From: an uncultured Prevotella sp.
GTDB lineage: Bacteria > Bacteroidota > Bacteroidia > Bacteroidales > Bacteroidaceae
Direction: 5' to 3'
Assembly: GCA_946403845.1 (NCBI GenBank)
Contig: CAMJBL010000006.1
Span: forward strand, 26,899 to 90,898
DNA length: 64,000 nt
Position 1 is the stretch's first letter. Each line of letters starts with the position of its first letter. A model generated the notes under the pieces. The model searched no databases, was not told the DNA's origin, and saw only the letters and a list, made by a program, of their open reading frames with translations. Below, in pieces: positions 1-8,989 of the stretch. The translations under genes were made by a program, and so were the position numbers.

Positions 1-2978
1 TAGCGCCAGTGGGCGATTTCTGCCACCTGCTGGTTGTAGAGCGTAGAACCGCTGTTGAGGATGGCGCGCTGATAGTTGTATACATCATTGCCCAAACTAT
101 AGTTGCAATTCACACCCAGACTGAAACGTTTCCAGTTGAGATTGAGGAAGATATTACCATAGAGGTCGGGATTTGGATCACCGATGATGGTCTTATCGTT
201 CTCATCAATCTGTCCCGGTGCATTCGTGCCACGAGTATTGGTAGGATTGAGATCCTCGAAAATGACATCGCCGGCAGCGAAATACTGCTTGACGCCTGTC
301 TCGTCGATGATATAGAGGTTGGCTGCCTGTGCGGCCTCAGAGGTTGAGAAGACGCCCTTGGTCTTATAGCCGTAGAAGACGCCAACAGGATTACCCACAG
401 CCGTCAGGATATTGTCTTCGCCATAAATAGAAGAAGTGAAGTTGCCATTTGCCAAGGCCTTGACCTCGTTCTTATAATGGCCCACCGTCGCGCCAATCTC
501 TAAGTTCAGGTCGCGAGTAGCAATGGGCTTTCCGCTAATACCCACCTCGAAACCGGTGTTACGCACCTCACCATCGTTGGTCCAATAGTTATTAATACCA
601 CCGATGGGATTCTCAAAGCTCTTGAGTGCCAACAGATCCTTCGTGCTGTGGATGAAATAGTTGGCCGTCAAGCCCAGGCGGTTGTTGAGGAAATTGGCCT
701 GCAGGCCAACATTAAACTTCGAGGTCGTTTCCCACTTGATTTCCTCGTTACCCACATTGGTAAGCTGCATACCGATCTCGGTATAATTGTAACGCACGGT
801 ATTGAACGAGGTGCGGGCAGCATAGTTTGAGATGCCGTCGTTACCGCTCATGTCGAAGCCGACATTCAGGCGCAGATAATCGATAGCGGAATTCCTGGGG
901 AACCAGTTCTCGTTGCTCAGCACCCAACCCAACTGCACGCTGGGGAAGATAGCCCATTTCACACCGGCGAATTTCACACCGCCATTGGCATTGCTACCGA
1001 AACGGCTATTCGACTCAGCCAGCACAGAGACGGTGGCGAAGTATTTATTCATGTAATTATAGTCGCCAGAGAGGTACCATTGCATATTCTTCCAGACATC
1101 ATCAGCACCTTTGACGGAAGAATAGACATCATTACCCGTCGCAAGCTTCGGGTTCTTATCGTCCTCGAGCTTCGTGGAGTACTGCGTCGTAAGGTCGCTG
1201 TTATCGAAAGAGAAGTAGGTATAGCGGAAGCCGCCCGTGGCTGCGACGCTGTGGGCGCCGAACATCTTGTTCCAATCCAGATGGGTGTTGCTCAACACGT
1301 TGATTTCCTTAGAGAAGATGGAGGCCGTCTTGGAATAGACCGTTCCCAGATTCTCAATCTCGAAAGAAGGCAGACCGATGTTGGGACGATAGTAAGCCTG
1401 CGAGTTGCGGTTGAGGTAGTAACTGAAATGAGAGGTCAGTTTCCAATTGCTGTTAATCTCGTAGGTCGGGGTCAGCGTAACATTGAAGAAGGTATTCTCG
1501 TTACGATTCTTACGCTCGCCGCTACCATTTTGCAGCAATGCCAAGGGGTTGGCCTGCGAATAGTTGCCATCCTTCAGCGTGCTGTAGAGGTCGTCGGCAT
1601 CCGCCAAGAGCGAGGTGAACGCATTGATATTCTTGTTATACTGATACGGATTGAGCAGGGGGCTCTTGATCAGCGCCAGGAAGGCGGGCGAGGTGATGAC
1701 ACCGGCATTCAGATCAGCAGCGATACCATCGTCCAAGAGGTTCGTATTGGAACGTGAGAACGACATATCGAACTTCGTGGTGAGATTCCACAACAGTTTG
1801 ATATCCGTATTGAAGCGCACATTGATACGGTCGTAGCTGGTGGCCTTGAGATTCTTCATCGTCTGGATGTAAGCCACTGAGAGGTTGTACATACCAATGT
1901 CGTCACCACCTTGCACATTAATGCTGTAGTTATGTGTGAGCGCCGTGCGATACACATAGTCGCTCCAATTGGTATCGTTATGATACGTCTGGTAATAATA
2001 GCCATCCTTGGCATCGTTGAGGAAGTTGAACTGCAGGGGATTCGTCAACGAACCGATACGCTCTTTCACTTCGGGGATCGTACCAAGCTGCTCAACGGCA
2101 TAGTTACGATACTGGGCCGCATTCATCATCGTGGGATAATTGGGAACAAAGGTCCACCCCACTCCAAGTTTGGCATCGATACGCGTGGCCATCGAATGAC
2201 CGCGCTTGGTGTCGATGAGAATGACACCATTGGCACCGCGGGCACCATAGAGGGCGGTGGCATTCTTCAGCACCGTCACCTTGTCGATATCCTCGGGAGA
2301 GATGGTCGACAGCATATTGAAGATGTCGCCTAAGTGCAGCGACGACCTGTTCTGCTGCATATCGAGCTCCACGCCATCGAGGATGACGAGGGGCTGTGCG
2401 TTGGCGTTGATGGAACTGATACCACGGATGAACATTGCAGCACCCTGCTCAAGGTTGCCGGAATGCATGTTCATGCGGATGTCGCCACCCAACTTCTCCG
2501 TCATCTCCTCATCGATGGAGAGACCATTGCCGTTCGATACGAAGCTGTTCCTGGCCGTGATGGTAGTGCCGTCCTCATACATGGGAGTGAAAGCATCGCT
2601 CAGCATGCTGATACGCACCTGCTGTGTGGAATCACCGGCGATAATACCCACCTGCTGCGACATGTACTGTGGCGACTGCACATAAAGGGCGGTGGCGAAG
2701 GTCGGCACCTTGATGGTGAACTTACCATCGGCATCGGTCATGGCGGCATAACGGTTGTCGTTGAGGGTCTTCAGACGCACACCGGCCAAAGGTTTCTTCG
2801 AGGTGGCGTCGACCACCACGCCATGCACATTGATGGTCGGGTTCTTATCGACCACCTGCGCCCGCTTAGGAGCCTTGAAGGTGGTGGAAGTCTCTTCCTC
2901 ATCGAACTCATCCTGCGCAAAAGCCACCGGGCTTGCTGCGAGGAATGCAATCATAAATAGAAATATCTTTTTCATCAT
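1..2978 (-). CDS. SusC-like TonB-dependent outer-membrane receptor, C-terminus beyond window
   Basis: This is the outer-membrane import channel of a SusC/SusD pair. The frame is open from the start to base 1 (about 992 codons); it reads a signal peptide (MKKIFLFMIAFLAASPVAFA), a carboxypeptidase-regulatory-like domain (about residues 45-130), a plug domain with a DGVELD stretch and the typical YGARGANGVI motif, then beta-barrel sequence to the edge. SusC proteins run 1000-1100 residues, so little is missing. Three in-frame ATGs lie at 2984, 2978 and 2975; the first overlaps the stop of the upstream FAS1 gene as TAATG, so translational coupling is likely. It is the last gene seen of the minus-strand FAS1/SusCD operon, and its own SusD partner is expected to the left of the window. 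Substrate is not predictable from sequence alone. Confidence 0.93.
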   Translation of the reverse strand, partial: MMKKIFLFMIAFLAASPVAFAQDEFDEEETSTTFKAPKRAQVVDKNPTINVHGVVVDATSKKPLAGVRLKTLNDNRYAAMTDADGKFTIKVPTFATALYVQSPQYMSQQVGIIAGDSTQQVRISMLSDAFTPMYEDGTTITARNSFVSNGNGLSIDEEMTEKLGGDIRMNMHSGNLEQGAAMFIRGISSINANAQPLVILDGVELDMQQNRSSLHLGDIFNMLSTISPEDIDKVTVLKNATALYGARGANGVILIDTKRGHSMATRIDAKLGVGWTFVPNYPTMMNAAQYRNYAVEQLGTIPEVKERIGSLTNPLQFNFLNDAKDGYYYQTYHNDTNWSDYVYRTALTHNYSINVQGGDDIGMYNLSVAYIQTMKNLKATSYDRINVRFNTDIKLLWNLTTKFDMSFSRSNTNLLDDGIAADLNAGVITSPAFLALIKSPLLNPYQYNKNINAFTSLLADADDLYSTLKDGNYSQANPLALLQNGSGERKNRNENTFFNVTLTPTYEINSNWKLTSHFSYYLNRNSQAYYRPNIGLPSFEIENLGTVYSKTASIFSKEINVLSNTHLDWNKMFGAHSVAATGGFRYTYFSFDNSDLTTQYSTKLEDDKNPKLATGNDVYSSVKGADDVWKNMQWYLSGDYNYMNKYFATVSVLAESNSRFGSNANGGVKFAGVKWAIFPSVQLGWVLSNENWFPRNSAIDYLRLNVGFDMSGNDGISNYAARTSFNTVRYNYTEIGMQLTNVGNEEIKWETTSKFNVGLQANFLNNRLGLTANYFIHSTKDLLALKSFENPIGGINNYWTNDGEVRNTGFEVGISGKPIATRDLNLEIGATVGHYKNEVKALANGNFTSSIYGEDNILTAVGNPVGVFYGYKTKGVFSTSEAAQAANLYIIDETGVKQYFAAGDVIFEDLNPTNTRGTNAPGQIDENDKTIIGDPNPDLYGNIFLNLNWKRFSLGVNCNYSLGNDVYNYQRAILNSGSTLYNQQVAEIAHWR

Positions 2979-2983
2979 CGTCA

Positions 2984-4813
2984 TTATTCGTTTACAGAGT
3001 TAGCCCATAAGTCGTTATATTCCTTCGGAATGAGATAGACACCAGCCACACGCATCAGCTGATCGTATTTCTGACGGTTGGCCGACGAGGTGTAACTCTT
3101 GGTGTGCATCATCATCAGGCTGGGATAAGCATCCAGTCCGTAGTAACAGGCCGGGAAGGTAAACTCGCCGAGGTCGAAGACATTGACACGACCAGGATCA
3201 CCCAGACAGGTCAACGAAGCGGTGCTCTCACCATTGTCTGTCGTCATCTCATACGTTGACTTGGCACCGTTCGGCAGGATGGTGTACTGCTGTTTGTTGG
3301 CAGCATCCGTCCAACTGAGATAGAAGCGCAGGTAGTATGGTTTCACAACTCTCAGAGGTTCCTCTACCTGTCCAGGAACGGTGACCACATAGATGTGATA
3401 GGTTGCGGAGCGTACCCCTTTCAGGGCAAAGTTAAACTCCGGCTTACCCGTCGTACCGTCAACATTGGCATCGTCGACTGCGACGTAAGAGAAGAAACGC
3501 GAGGTCTTGGGAAGAATCAACTGACGGATCATCTCCGGCACCTTGCTGAAGAGGCTGTCGCGTCCTGCCAGACTGTCCAGCGGGATGTTATGCGTCGTGA
3601 GCTTCGTCACCTTCATCGTATAAATCTGATCACTATAATCCCTGACAGAGGGCGACCATTCAATGATGGGATTGTACGTCTCCCAGGAACTGAAGGGGAA
3701 GGCGTCGATAGTACGCGTAATACCATTACTCATCTCATTGATGGCTGTGGTATGATCCAGAACAGGCTGCATATTGGTGAGGTGATAACCACTGGTAGAA
3801 TAAGCCGTATCAGCAGGCGCATAGGAGCCATTGCCAAAAAGCGGCTGATTGCCTTTGTACCAATTCGAGAAGACGAGGTTACTAACGATATTACGGCAGG
3901 TCAATGAGTCCTGCAGTTCACCATCGGTCTCGACAGTCTTGTCAGCCTTTGCCGTGGTTGCTGTAGTGGCAGAGGCTATCGTCGTCTTCTTCTCCAGATC
4001 CATATAGTCCATCTTCGGGATGTAGTTGTAACATGGATTGATGGCTGCATAAGCACTTTCCCACGCCTGGTCGTTTGGAACCAGCATACAGAAGGTGCTA
4101 TCCTCGTCTTCAAGGTCGGCACGCATGATCTCACGGATCACATTGTTACGCTTCTTCATCACGGAGTCGAGATAGGTCTGCTTGCCATCACGAAGGGGAC
4201 CGATCACAGATGCATTGACATCGAGATAATACTCATCATATTTCTGAATATAATCCTTCATTTTGTCACACCCCAAGAGGTTATCGATATTCTCGTAGAG
4301 GTTGGGATAGAACTCTGATAAGCCATTCAACTTGTGCATCACGCCATTGGCGGCAGGGATATTAATAGCACTATAGGTAATACCATCGAAAGAATCCTGC
4401 GTAAAGGGGTGATGCTTGGAATTGAGCGAAACAATCATCGTACTTTCAAGCGCACTGGATACGGGATAGTTATACTCCGTCATATGCTGCTGCATAAACT
4501 GCTTGACGATGGTGGCACTATCACTGGCCATCAGACGGTTGTATTCTGCATCGCTAATGGCGGCATCCACAGGCGCCCAAACGGTATAGAACCGAGGACT
4601 ATTGAGAGCCTCTGAGAATTTGCTTCGCTGGGCGAGCGCAGCAAATTTAGTCAGCTGCTGGTCGCTGGATATATTCTCCCATAACGTTTTGCCGGCACTG
4701 GGCTGATCACCTGCCGACGGCACCGAGTTATAGTCGCTGTAATCAGTACATGATGAAGCTGTCAGCATGGTGACTGCCAACATCATGATTCCTATATATT
4801 TATTTGCTTTCAT
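2984..4813 (-). CDS. FAS1 (fasciclin)-domain surface lipoprotein
   Basis: A 609-aa lipoprotein with a type II signal peptide ending TASSC (Cys22). Residues about 40-175 read as a FAS1 domain: a helix-rich start (ENISSDQQLTKFAALAQRS), a FYTVWAPVDAAI stretch, and a closing ANGVMHKLNGL motif. A second, weaker FAS1-like unit and a beta-rich C-terminal part (from about residue 350) follow. FAS1 domains usually mediate adhesion or ligand binding. The ATG at 4813 is chosen; a TTG two codons upstream lies in a repeat and is unlikely. It sits between another FAS1 lipoprotein and a SusC gene, suggesting it is a surface accessory of the SusC/SusD complex in the position where SusE/F-type proteins usually occur. 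That role is inference. Confidence 0.8.
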   Translation of the reverse strand: MKANKYIGIMMLAVTMLTASSCTDYSDYNSVPSAGDQPSAGKTLWENISSDQQLTKFAALAQRSKFSEALNSPRFYTVWAPVDAAISDAEYNRLMASDSATIVKQFMQQHMTEYNYPVSSALESTMIVSLNSKHHPFTQDSFDGITYSAINIPAANGVMHKLNGLSEFYPNLYENIDNLLGCDKMKDYIQKYDEYYLDVNASVIGPLRDGKQTYLDSVMKKRNNVIREIMRADLEDEDSTFCMLVPNDQAWESAYAAINPCYNYIPKMDYMDLEKKTTIASATTATTAKADKTVETDGELQDSLTCRNIVSNLVFSNWYKGNQPLFGNGSYAPADTAYSTSGYHLTNMQPVLDHTTAINEMSNGITRTIDAFPFSSWETYNPIIEWSPSVRDYSDQIYTMKVTKLTTHNIPLDSLAGRDSLFSKVPEMIRQLILPKTSRFFSYVAVDDANVDGTTGKPEFNFALKGVRSATYHIYVVTVPGQVEEPLRVVKPYYLRFYLSWTDAANKQQYTILPNGAKSTYEMTTDNGESTASLTCLGDPGRVNVFDLGEFTFPACYYGLDAYPSLMMMHTKSYTSSANRQKYDQLMRVAGVYLIPKEYNDLWANSVNE

Positions 4814-4816
4814 AAT

Positions 4817-4849
4817 CAATTTTCAATTATCAATTTTCAATTATCAATT
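4817..4849. repeat. Heptamer tandem repeat, CAATTTT/CAATTAT family
   Basis: Four and a half head-to-tail 7-mers alternate CAATTTT and CAATTAT. They fill the 39-base gap between the two FAS1 genes, immediately upstream of the ATG at 4813. A related degenerate stretch (ccaattatcaattattaat) lies at 7152-7170 in the next junction. Confidence 0.85.
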
Positions 4850-4852
4850 GAT

Positions 4853-7141
4853 TTAGTACCAGTCTTCTGTCATGGTCTGGCTATTGACGATGTCAAGCGG
4901 CACCAGTTCAATGAAGTCGAATGACCAACCGAGGTTGGCATCGTTCACCAGGTTCTTAATGCGCAGCCAATAGTCTTTACCCTGCTCAAAACGCTGGGTG
5001 GTGATGATACGACGGAGCATCATCGTGCCATAACCTGATTCCGAGCGACAGCTGGTAGAGCCGATAATCTGGCTGGCTGCCGAATAGATATCATTCTCAT
5101 TATAGGTCAGCGGGTCAGTAACCGTATTGTACGTACCACGTGAGAAAGAAGCCGGCGCGCGCATATAGCCACGCACATGCATACGCTGGTCGCTCTCCAC
5201 GCCGCAGTCAGAGGTCTCATCGTCGGCACGGTTCACGATATCCTCATAACCGATGGTAGCATCCTGATAGGGGTTAGCGCAGGCATCGAAGGGGATGCCG
5301 ATGGCTACCATATCTGACTGTTTGGACGTATTACCGAGATAGAACTGCATCAGTCCACCACGCGCCATCGGGGGATAGATGATACGCAACTCATAATCGC
5401 CAGTAGGCACATGAGGCAGTTTGACCGCGAAATCGTAGACATCCCATCCCTGGAACTGGTCGGAGTTGTGAGCTCGCCAAGCGCCCATCACGCAGAAGCG
5501 CAGCAGGGTTCCGGGATTATAGCAGACGATATTGTCGAAATAGTTATTCTGGAAAGCAATACGGTTGCCGTCACCACCACCATTCAAGGTGCTCACCTCT
5601 GCCGGTGTGGCAAAGCGCAAGCCATTATTGATAAGTTCATAGAGGAAGGTGGAAGAATCGAGGCGCAGACGCTCATGGAGCGCATCCTTTGCGTTCTGGT
5701 CGTATTTCAGAATACCCTTGATACGATGGATATAGCCGTTCAGCGTCTCAATACTCTTGTTACGGTCGATAGACACACCTTTGAAAACCAGCGAATGGTC
5801 ACCATCGTTGGGCATACCGAACATACCGAGTTTTTTGGTCAACGTATTGTTGGTCAGATAACGGTTCAACCACAAATCCTTGGTGGTCTTGGGGTTTGTT
5901 TCCCACACCTTCAGGAGGGTGTTGGGCAGCATGGTCTCGAAGTACTCCTGCGGCTCATAGCCGAAGCAGACATTCCAAGAGGCATTGGTCTGGGCATTCT
6001 TCTCATAGACAATGCGGTCGATAGGCATACCGGCACGCAGGATGTGATAAGCCACAAACATGTTCACCACATTAAACGGATTGGTATAGTCATCGCCTGT
6101 GCTGATGGTAATACCCTTCTCACCAATGTAGTCATACCAGGCACCACAGTTACCATACCACTCAGCACACTTCTTCTTCAGGTCATCGAAGTTGTTGATA
6201 CCTGCAGCACGGAAAACATCGTCGGTCTCAGCAAAAACCGTCCACTTGACCATACACTCCTTAGGATAATAGATGGAGTTACCATCACGGTCGTTGTGGT
6301 TGTTACCCAAGTCGTAGGTCTTGGCCGTACCATCAGGATTGTTCTTACGTTCAATCATGAGAGTATCGGTATATCCCGTCACCTCAAGGGCTGCATAGAA
6401 GATGCTCAGGTCTTTCTCTCCCTCCACACGCAACTGGTCGTCGGTGGTGCGGTCGGAACGTGGAATCACGTTCGAGCAGATATGCAGGATACCGTTGATG
6501 GCCTCAATATCGCCTTCAAGGATAGCTGAGATATCATTCAGGCTGGTCAAACCGATATATTCCTCTTTGTAGGCATTCTCACCAAAAGTGCCGACACGGA
6601 TACTACGTCCCGTCTTCATGGTGGTCCATGTGGTGGCAGTACCATCGAGGTCCACCTGCATGTGTTCCTCTCCGGAGAGATGGAAACGAGCGATATCATC
6701 ACATAGAGAGTCAGACATCAGTTCTACCTTCGCCATCACGTCGAGGCTGTTCCAGCCTGCATCTTCTTTGATGCCGTTGTGCTTCAGCTTCGCCTTGGAG
6801 ATGAGATAAGACTCGTCGTTATACAGACTATCGAGGTAAGCATTCACACCATCATTAACGGGTGCGAAACAAGTATACTCACCATACGTTCCCATATACT
6901 TGTCGAAACTGCCCTTCTGCAGGATGCGGTAGAAAGCGCTCAAGTCAGAGCGGTCACGCAACATCTCTGCAATGGTCTTCTGGTCTGAGGAGAAGAGGTT
7001 TGAACCATCCGGTTCCTCATTACAGGAGGTCATCAAGAGGCAAGAGGTAAGAGGTAAGAGGTAAGAGAAGACGATAGTGAGTACTAATCGGCCCACTACC
7101 ATGAGCCTCACCCAATTCTTATTATTTATCTTCGTATTCAT
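4853..7141 (-). CDS. FAS1 (fasciclin)-domain surface lipoprotein
   Basis: A 762-aa lipoprotein. The leader is long and unusual: MNTKINNKNWVRLM, then a hydrophobic run partly encoded by a heptamer repeat, ending LMTSC (Cys40). A FAS1 domain covers roughly residues 50-200 (TIAEMLRDRSDLSAFYRIL, then YTCFAPVNDGVNAYLDSL, closing with INGILHICSNVI); a second FAS1-like unit follows (LSIFYAALEVTGYTDTL). The C-terminal third is beta-rich, with a DFIELVPLDIV ending common in carbohydrate-binding jelly-roll folds. The ATG at 7141 is preferred over an upstream TTG because it aligns with the same leader in the neighbouring SusD gene. It lies 24 bases after SusD and is probably a surface partner of that importer. 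Ligand unknown. Confidence 0.82.
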   Translation of the reverse strand: MNTKINNKNWVRLMVVGRLVLTIVFSYLLPLTSCLLMTSCNEEPDGSNLFSSDQKTIAEMLRDRSDLSAFYRILQKGSFDKYMGTYGEYTCFAPVNDGVNAYLDSLYNDESYLISKAKLKHNGIKEDAGWNSLDVMAKVELMSDSLCDDIARFHLSGEEHMQVDLDGTATTWTTMKTGRSIRVGTFGENAYKEEYIGLTSLNDISAILEGDIEAINGILHICSNVIPRSDRTTDDQLRVEGEKDLSIFYAALEVTGYTDTLMIERKNNPDGTAKTYDLGNNHNDRDGNSIYYPKECMVKWTVFAETDDVFRAAGINNFDDLKKKCAEWYGNCGAWYDYIGEKGITISTGDDYTNPFNVVNMFVAYHILRAGMPIDRIVYEKNAQTNASWNVCFGYEPQEYFETMLPNTLLKVWETNPKTTKDLWLNRYLTNNTLTKKLGMFGMPNDGDHSLVFKGVSIDRNKSIETLNGYIHRIKGILKYDQNAKDALHERLRLDSSTFLYELINNGLRFATPAEVSTLNGGGDGNRIAFQNNYFDNIVCYNPGTLLRFCVMGAWRAHNSDQFQGWDVYDFAVKLPHVPTGDYELRIIYPPMARGGLMQFYLGNTSKQSDMVAIGIPFDACANPYQDATIGYEDIVNRADDETSDCGVESDQRMHVRGYMRAPASFSRGTYNTVTDPLTYNENDIYSAASQIIGSTSCRSESGYGTMMLRRIITTQRFEQGKDYWLRIKNLVNDANLGWSFDFIELVPLDIVNSQTMTEDWY
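7035..7067. repeat. Heptamer tandem repeat (AAGAGGT family) inside a lipoprotein signal peptide
   Basis: Four 7-mers (AAGAGGC then three AAGAGGT) plus a partial copy. On the minus strand they encode the hydrophobic SYLLPLTSCLL part of the FAS1 protein's signal peptide, just before the lipobox. The same family occurs at the same place in the SusD gene (8847-8879). Confidence 0.88.
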
Positions 7142-7165
7142 AATTCTATTTCCAATTATCAATTA

Positions 7166-8932
7166 TTAATACTTCGAGGATGATTTGTATACAGGATTCT
7201 GTACGAGACTGGTATTGATTTCCACCTCATCCTGATTAATCGGCATATAGAGATAGCGCTCGTCACGCATCTTTGCCTTCATAGCAGTAGGCACGGCATA
7301 CTTACGCAGCGCCAGGTCAAAGAACAAATCACTATTGGTGACATAGCCCTGTGTCAGTTTCTTCGTCAGGTCGGCCTTTGTCTCTGTGTGACGGTAGTTG
7401 TAGCGCATCAGGTCGAACCAGCGTTTGCCCTCAAAGCACAACTCACGTGCACGCTCGGCCAATACCAAGTCCTCCATTTTGTCTCTGTAGACGGAATACT
7501 TCATGGCGTAAGAACCTTTGTTGGCATCAGACAAAGCACGATCGTTAACGAACTTACAGATGGCAAAGGCCTCCTCATTGCGGGTATCACCTTCGGCCTT
7601 ACCACCCAAATTATAGAGTTGCACCAGCGCCTCAGCCTTCATCAGCATCACATCGGTCAAACGATACAGGATCCAATTCTGATAAACCGTTGAACGGGTA
7701 TCGCGCTTGCTGTCGGCACTATTATTGATTCCTGCTGATGTGGTAGCCACGAACTTACGGACACCGAACTGCTCGGTATTGGTACTGGTAGCATCGTAGA
7801 CATACTCATATAGACGTTGATCCACGCTATTTGCCCAGACGCCATTACCGGTAGCATCTACCTTTCCGTAAATCGGCGCTGCCTTCAGATAGCCATAGCC
7901 ATTGCTGCTGGCATTGTTATAACGGAAGTACATCTGGTCAAGGCCGGTATTGGTGGCATTAGAGTTACGGAACTGCAACTCGAAGATGCTCTCATCAGCA
8001 TTCTGGCCCGTCTGACCAAAGATGTCAGCATACATATTATTATAATCGGAGAGATAGTAGTCTTTCTCCACTTCATCGGCGCCATAACGGCGACGACGAG
8101 GGTTCTGCTCATAGGCCTCCTTCTTGGCTGCAATTACCTTATCGCAGTATTCCACGCAGGCCTCATAGTCGCTCGCATCACGATTGACAGAACCGCGCCA
8201 GAGGTAGATATCAGCCAGAATGGCATTGATACCGTCCTGATTCAGGTAGCCCTTGTCACGCCAGTCACCGTAGGTAGAACCTGAGATGGCATACTTAGAA
8301 GCCTCCTGCAGGTCGTTGATACACATGGTGAGAACAGAGTCTGGATTTGCCTGCGGCGCATTCAGATCGTCACTACTGTTCAGGTATGCGCCAGGTGTCA
8401 CAGGAATGTCATGGAACACCTTTGTGAGATAGAAATAGCAGAACGAGCGCAAAGCTAACATCTGTGCCTTGTTGGCATCATAGTCACCCCGTGTATAGTC
8501 AGGGTCCACGGCAATCACGCTCTCAGCCTTCTCAAGAACCAGGTTGCAGTAGTTGATGGCCGAGTAGAAGGGATACCAGGAGGTAAACGCATTCTCTGTC
8601 TCGATATTGCAAGAATAGATCTGCGCCAATGCTGTCTTGTAGGTAGCAGAGGAAGGCAGCGTGGAGGTTACCACGAGTTCGTCGGAACGGAAGTCACCCC
8701 AGATGATCATATTGCGGATAGCAGAAGCGTCACGCAACTGGGCGTAAGCCGTTGCTACGACGGCATCCACTTCGCTTTTCTTCTGCCAATAGTCGTCATC
8801 GACAGTCTTGTTGTCGGGCAAGATCACAGTATCGACACAGCCAATCAAGAGGTAAGAGGTTAGAAGTAAGAGGTAAGAGCATACCCCATTCATCATCCTC
8901 ACCCGATTTTTATTATTTGTCTTCGTATTCAT
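7166..8932 (-). CDS. SusD/RagB-family outer-membrane lipoprotein
   Basis: A 588-aa lipoprotein of the SusD family, which caps the SusC channel and binds the incoming glycan at the cell surface. The signal peptide ends LLIGC (Cys32). The N-terminal helical region carries the typical DDDYWQKKSEVDAVVATAYAQLRD and WYPFYSAINYCNLVLEKA stretches, TPR-like helices follow, and the C-terminus has the expected RARELCFEGKRWFDLMRY motif at about residues 490-510. It lies 54 bases downstream of the 1151-aa SusC gene, the canonical order. Its first 14 residues and their DNA nearly match those of the next, unrelated FAS1 gene. Family assignment is certain; the substrate is not known. Confidence 0.95.
   Translation of the reverse strand: MNTKTNNKNRVRMMNGVCSYLLLLTSYLLIGCVDTVILPDNKTVDDDYWQKKSEVDAVVATAYAQLRDASAIRNMIIWGDFRSDELVVTSTLPSSATYKTALAQIYSCNIETENAFTSWYPFYSAINYCNLVLEKAESVIAVDPDYTRGDYDANKAQMLALRSFCYFYLTKVFHDIPVTPGAYLNSSDDLNAPQANPDSVLTMCINDLQEASKYAISGSTYGDWRDKGYLNQDGINAILADIYLWRGSVNRDASDYEACVEYCDKVIAAKKEAYEQNPRRRRYGADEVEKDYYLSDYNNMYADIFGQTGQNADESIFELQFRNSNATNTGLDQMYFRYNNASSNGYGYLKAAPIYGKVDATGNGVWANSVDQRLYEYVYDATSTNTEQFGVRKFVATTSAGINNSADSKRDTRSTVYQNWILYRLTDVMLMKAEALVQLYNLGGKAEGDTRNEEAFAICKFVNDRALSDANKGSYAMKYSVYRDKMEDLVLAERARELCFEGKRWFDLMRYNYRHTETKADLTKKLTQGYVTNSDLFFDLALRKYAVPTAMKAKMRDERYLYMPINQDEVEINTSLVQNPVYKSSSKY
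8847..8879. repeat. Heptamer tandem repeat (AAGAGGT family) inside the SusD signal peptide
   Basis: AAGAGGT, AAGAGGT, TAGAAGT, AAGAGGT and a partial copy. On the minus strand it encodes SYLLLLTSYLL, the hydrophobic core of the SusD lipoprotein signal peptide. Confidence 0.88.
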
Positions 8933-8941
8933 AATTCTCTT

Positions 8942-8989
8942 TTGTTCTTATGTTCTTATGTCTAAAAAACACTTTTGTTCTTATGTCTA
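8942..8989. repeat. Degenerate tandem repeat between SusC and SusD (TAGACATAAGAAC units)
   Basis: On the minus strand the unit TAGACATAAGAACAAAAG occurs twice, with an extra ATAAGAAC in the second copy. The first copy starts exactly at the TAG stop codon of the SusC gene, so the repeat supplies that stop. The unit fills most of the 54-base SusC-SusD gap. Confidence 0.8.

Noticed and set aside
2979..2984. Choice of ATG 2984 as firm SusC start
   Set aside because: Three in-frame ATGs lie within ten bases and the sequence does not decide between them, so 2978 is given and the ambiguity stated.
5411..6529. 372-codon plus-strand frame opposite a FAS1 gene
   Set aside because: No start context or domain; the minus strand carries a clear lipoprotein in an operon.
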